DNA of 64,000 nucleotides from Phalacrocorax aristotelis (taxonomy: Eukaryota; Chordata; Aves; Suliformes; Phalacrocoracidae), in NCBI RefSeq assembly GCF_949628215.1, contig NC_134276.1, positions 113,374,756 to 113,438,755 on the forward strand, read 5' to 3'. A program made the translations under genes and the position numbers. Below are positions 59,001 to 64,000 of the stretch, one piece after another; positions within the stretch are counted from its first letter, which is position 1; every line of letters starts with the position of its first letter. Below the pieces are notes generated by a model. It searched no databases, was not told where the DNA came from, and was given only the letters and a program-made list of their open reading frames with translations.

Positions 59001-60495
59001 TGGATGACATAAATATAATGTGATGATACACAGGAAGAGCAAGATTTTTTTTCCTTCAGTTATGTAGTCTGACCTGAGACTGGTTAGACTTTCCTAACAC
59101 CTTTTGTAAAATGAGAGTTTTTGAGGTGAGGACGACTATGCTGAAAATCTGGAGCTAGACGTAATAAGACTGTGTTTGTTCATAAAGAATGAAATTGTTA
59201 TAAAACTTGAGAGGTGTCTGTTCTTCTCTTGTTTGACGTACACAAGGTTTACTTCTGGGATGAAGACCTAAGTCTTTTTGATATCAGAAGAAAGTACTCA
59301 AATGACTACAGTGGGGCATAGATTTTAAGCATATACTGGGATTTTGGTATCTAAAGAAATTAATTTGTCTCTCGCTGATAGATTTTGCTGTCTTCATTGC
59401 TCACAGTAAGCTATGCTTTAAGATATTGCAATCCACTTTATATATATTTTAATGTATAATTCTCCCCCCAAAAATGCTGCTTTGTATGCTAAACAGAATC
59501 AGGTTTTTTTTCTGTTCTTTTAAGTCACAGGAATAACACTTAGGTGACTTTGTGGCTATTGAAAAACAGTAACTAAAGCCAGGCCTTCCCTACTCTCTAG
59601 TCCTGTCCTACTAGCTGAGTGGTTACATTCATCTTACAGGTTCAGAAATGTTAGCATGTTTATATTCTGTCACAGAGCGGATTTATCTAGAGTACTTACA
59701 ATTCAAATAACTCTATAAACAAGAACAAGTCGACGATTTTTTTAAGGCACTGTTGTAAAATGATCTGAAATTGAATCTGAGATGGTCAGGAATGTTGCAG
59801 ACCAGTGTGGCATATTGCAGCAAAGAAAAAGAACAGTGTGGGCACATTTACTGTGGAAGATAGTACAGAACAGATGAAAATAACACCGAGGTCATACAGT
59901 TTATATACTACTAAGGAAAGAATGAGATAACATATGAAGGAGCTAGAGCCTGATCCTAAAGCTACTAAAGTCAAAGAAAAGTCGTCTTCTCTGTAAGGCA
60001 GAAAAGATGACTGAAAAGCAAAAGATCACAGTCCTTGTAGTTACAGGTCCAGAACTCTCTTGGACATGTTTCATATTACATTCGTTGGCATGGGAAAAGC
60101 GAAAACTTACTGGTTTTGCAGAGTACCTGTGAAATACCGCTCATTTCTGTGTTTAAGAAAGGGTGAAAATTGCCAGTATTGATGGTAAAAGTAGAATGAG
60201 CCAGAGAAAAAATATGTTGCTCCACAGGAAGCAGATTAAGAGGGAAAAATCACCCTATATTTTAGTCTGACAGTAAATATGCTAGATTTAAGCTATAAAT
60301 AAACTGAAGGTGTCATTCCACTTTACAGCTTCTTCGTTTGTGAAGTCTGCTCAGTATGTCTTTTCTCTACTATAAGGAGGACCATTTCCTCAAATTTCTC
60401 ACTTAAGCCAATGTAAATATTTGTAATCTGTTTTAAAGGACTTATTTATTTCTTTTTTTTCCTTCTTTTTTTTTTTCCTTCATGTCACTGACTAG
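56043..60495. other. AT-rich non-coding DNA, no gene recognised
   Basis: A GC-richer part at 56400-56700 contains tttatatagg but no clear gene start. The part 57430-57545 is rich in homeodomain-like motifs. At about 59948-59985 gagcctgatcctaaag and aaagtcaaagaaaag recall the tail of very old amniote LINEs, but the match is too short to call. A long pyrimidine tract (about 60446-60480) leads into the exon-like segment that follows. Confidence 0.4.
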
Positions 60496-60617
60496 ATTTG
60501 GAGCACAGAGTACCTCTTGCAGCTGCATGACTGATAAAGTGCAATGGCACTGCAGGCATGAACAGACAGGGCACAGCAGGACTCTCCATGTACATCACCC
60601 AGTGCTTTATGCTGCAG
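60496..60617 (+). other. Exon-like segment with strong acceptor and donor
   Basis: A 35-base pyrimidine tract, then catgtcactgactag (AG at 60494-60495), precedes a 122-base, GC-richer block that ends in gctgcag followed by GTAAGA (60618-60623). Two frames are closed by stops; one is open across the whole block (about 40 codons, Cys- and His-rich: SCSCMTDKVQWHCRHEQTGH). I recognise no family. The number and spacing of Cys and His do not match a standard zinc finger. It could be a lone exon of a gene whose other exons lie outside the window, or a non-coding RNA exon. Confidence 0.3.
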
Positions 60618-63600
60618 GTAAGAGACCAATATGGATCAGGAAAATAGGCTTTCCTTTCCTTGTCTTCTCTGAGAATATGCATGTACTCTGACAGGTGGTT
60701 TTACTAAAATAGGGCCTCATACATTTGCTTTCATTTAAAACTGAACAGAGGCAAACTGGCCTCTCACCTACTATGTGATGACAGAGCGCTCATCTTGGAG
60801 GACCCTTGTATTTATGCCCAGTGAATTTTAAACCTTCCTCCATTCGTACTGGCAAAATATGATCTGAGCACCAAACTGTTTTGGGAAGGACAATTCCTAT
60901 CTCATGAAGCAGAAAAATAAATATATAAAGAAAATCAATATTAATTAAGAAATTGTATCTCTCCAGTATGATGTACAGGGCTAACTCTGGAAGAGGATGT
61001 GGGCTCAGCTTAAAGGTTCATCTCCAAGGGGTGTTCAGTCATTATGGATGATTAAAAACATTCAGAAATGTTGTATGACCAAAACTCGTCCCTTTCCAGG
61101 AAATGTCATAATCACTAGACTACAGAATCATACATATGCTTGCAATCTCATTCTGGAATAAAAAAACCCCTTTAATATTTTTATTTTAAGGAAAAAACTT
61201 TGACTTGCAGAATGGGAAATTCCCCAACCCTTATTGGTGCATAAGTAGCCTGTACTCACGTAATTGGGTCATTTCCTGTGGTGATGGATATTTGAGAATA
61301 TTGAAAAAGAGACCACCTTATTTTCTGTTTTAATAAAAACATTACTGTGTTTATAATCCATATAGAAATTCAAAGGATGTGCATGATAACCAAGAATAGG
61401 CTCTGAACCATAAATAACAGGTAAACCTACTCACCATCCTGATGTAGGCTTCTCTGCTTTTAATTCCTGTCATGAGGAACATGGTCCAAACTAAATCCCT
61501 TTCCAAGTCAAAGTAACTCTCCACAAGCCTAGGAACCATTAGATAACACTTGGGACTAGATGTTTGATGCTTAGCTGTTTCTGCATTCAGTGGTTTTGTT
61601 TGCTAAATACCTTTCTTAGTGTAGCTTGGTCATGTAATTTTTTTCTTATTTTTCACTGCCTTTTTTAATCTCTACTTTTTCTTTCCTGCCATAAATCACA
61701 GGTGAATCTTGCATGGCTGGTTATTTTTTTTAGTTTTTTTTAGTTTGAAGTATATTTGGGCAAAAATATAGTTTATTATCTTCATGACCATTTATAATTT
61801 AAAGTGTTCTTTAAAATATGACTACTTCTATGAGCTTGTTTTATTTCAAATAACATAGTGGATTTGTACACAATAGATATACTTGGCTCTGTGCCTGCAA
61901 TGCGTTTTGCACAGCTCTTCTTTCTCTTTCTGAACATACCAACAACACAGTTCCACTAAATTCATTAAGGAACGATAGACAACGTTATTCAAGTACAATG
62001 CCACATGAGTGCTTTCAAGATGCAATGTTTACTTTCTTTTTCCAACAGTAATTCAAGGCAAGCTGACGAGAATTTAGCGTGCAGGAGAGGGGAGGCCTGC
62101 AAGACATCATAAGCGCTATTGATTTTTCTTAAGTGCTAAAGCTTTTAAAGGGATTCCTACAAAGACACACGCTATATGGAACAGGACTCTGTGCTCTGTC
62201 AATTTAGCTGGACAGTGAAAGGAAGATACAGACTGGAAAAGCCAAACAAATGGAGAGACCTCTGGGGTTAATAAAAGTGAAGCTAGATTCCTTCCAAATT
62301 GCTTTGTAGGCAATTGGAAAGGCATCACAACCATTCAGCTTCCCTTCAGTGGAGTACCTTATGTGGGAGATGTTATCAGTCCCAGGCTTAAAAGGTTGCA
62401 GAGAGAGGCAGAGATAGCTTGTAGGTTAAGTTATGCTTCAAAACTCTTCAGACACCAGGGATATGGCAGTTTGCCAGTCACGTTCATAACCTCAGATCAA
62501 CATCAACCATATGCATGACAAAAATCTCTCTCATAGCGCCAAATTCACAAATAATGTCACAATGCTAAATGATCTGTTTCAACCTTCCATTACATTTGCT
62601 GTTCAATTTCTGACAGATTACTGCATGTGGCACTCGGCTTACCATAAAAAGTATACTTTCCCAAGGCCAGTTGCTGAGCAAGAAATCCATCAAGGCTCCT
62701 GAAATGCATTTTCAAAGAGGTTAAAGTGATCTGGTGATGTGCTGAATGTGAAGTGTTTTTCTACTTAGAAAACCAAAGTCCAGAAGACAGGAGTTTAAAA
62801 TTAGGTTAGAAAGTTATTTACAATATATTTATTCTTCCTATACAGGCAAAATCATGTTTTGAGGCTTTTTGTGAATGTTTTGACAATTTGAAATGAAGCA
62901 TCTATAAATTAAGCTTACTGACCTTTTAACTTCTCATGGGGAAAATACCTATCAGATAGCTAAGCTGAAAATCTGAGGTTTTTGTTCTAAACAATTTACA
63001 GGGAGGTTAAAGAGATGCAGCAGCAGCCCAGAAACATAGTGCTTATGTAGCTTACAAACAAATTCTTCATCAGTTGAAAACAAGCCCAGACTTTTGCCTC
63101 AAGCATGCTTTAATCTGTATAAGGAAAACAATTTCTTTTTTGGTTTTGCACAGAATTGCAGTACTACGGAAAGAGATATTGGCTGTGTATAAATATACCT
63201 TTCTTAACCTCTGAGGGATTAGGGAAGATTTGCATGTAAAGGGAAATCGGGTATTTTCAATAAACCAGTAAACACTAGGAACTCGCACATTACCTGCTTT
63301 CATTTTGTTTTCGTGTAACAAGAGCAAAATGAAAAAAAAAAAAAGTTAGCAGTAAAGTTTTCCAGTAAAAGCTAAATGAGAGAAGCAGTGCGTAGGCTAA
63401 AGAGACAGTTTGCCACCTGGATTTTTTCCCTTAGCAGTTATGGCATACTGTGGGAGCCATTCCTGAAATCTTCAGACCATAGCCAGGCTATATAAACTCT
63501 AAGGGAGAAACAGGTAACTCTCCTAGGCTGACGAAGGGCCATTCACCTAACTTTCAATAGGTAATGGACATAACAATGAGGAACAAGGCCATCAAACCAT

Positions 63601-64000
63601 CAAGGTACTGTGGAACCAACAACATAAATGCGGGGTCCTGGAGCTGGACAGGCTGCACACAGTGAATTGGAAGATGACAACAAGAACAGCACGTATTCAG
63701 TAATGAAGGTAAAGGAGAAGGTAAAAGAAAAGTTTATATCCTGGGGTAAATATTGCGATGTGAAATTCCTGCTGATTTTTTGAGAAAATTGACTAAACCT
63801 TACAGGGTTAAAAAATATCCTAAGGAAAAAAATTTGAAAGGTACTTCCACATTACAGACAGATCTATTTGTAAATAACCTGAATAACATTGCAAATATTT
63901 TGTATTCTCATGTATCGCAGGAAATAGTCTTCAGCTGAGAAAAAAAAATTATGAAGAAAGGCCTCTCTAAGATTCTCCAAACCAAAATAAGCCTGAAATT
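60618..64000. other. AT-rich non-coding DNA, no gene recognised
   Basis: T-rich runs lie at about 61724-61745 and an A run at about 63330-63344. Open frames are short and have no recognised domains. No named repeat is seen. Confidence 0.45.

Overview
The window looks like bird nuclear DNA, AT-rich and dominated by non-coding sequence. The evidence is a set of CR1 LINE copies ending in the typical ATTCTGTG repeat tail, and ERVL-type LTRs of the kind common in neoavian birds, starting TGTCATGG or its complement. The species cannot be named from this. I found no complete host protein-coding gene, rRNA gene or CRISPR array, and no tRNA gene. The window is best read as a gene desert or a very long intron.

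Layout: 1-22 kb is mostly unique AT-rich DNA with one 5'-truncated CR1 (about 2612-3500), one old MIR-type SINE (about 6579-6768), a small CpG- and ACGTG-rich patch (11224-11345) and a purine-rich block (about 19.7-20.3 kb). From 22.2 to 34.4 kb lies a transposon cluster: a short CR1 end; a nearly full-length CR1 (about 22917-27440) with remnants of the ORF1 esterase, the APE endonuclease and the reverse transcriptase, split by a 600-bp ERVL-type solo LTR flanked by caagg; an older reverse-strand CR1; a degenerate coding block on the minus strand (27978-28321); and a defective ERVL provirus (31620-34437) flanked by cagtc. From 34.4 to 64 kb the DNA is again mostly unique, with microsatellites, one tiny CR1 tail and a few segments resembling exons or promoters.

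The parts do not form a pathway. The CR1 element is dead (stops, a frameshift, a damaged RT catalytic motif). The provirus is dead too: it has lost gag, protease and most of RT, its RNase H has a catalytic substitution and its integrase is interrupted. No new biological system is demonstrated. The best leads are the minus-strand coding block with good splice signals at 27978-28321, a compact TATA promoter plus mini first exon at 42851-43013, an exon-like segment at 60496-60617, and the odd structure of the ERVL provirus. Splice, promoter and conservation statements are inferences from sequence alone.
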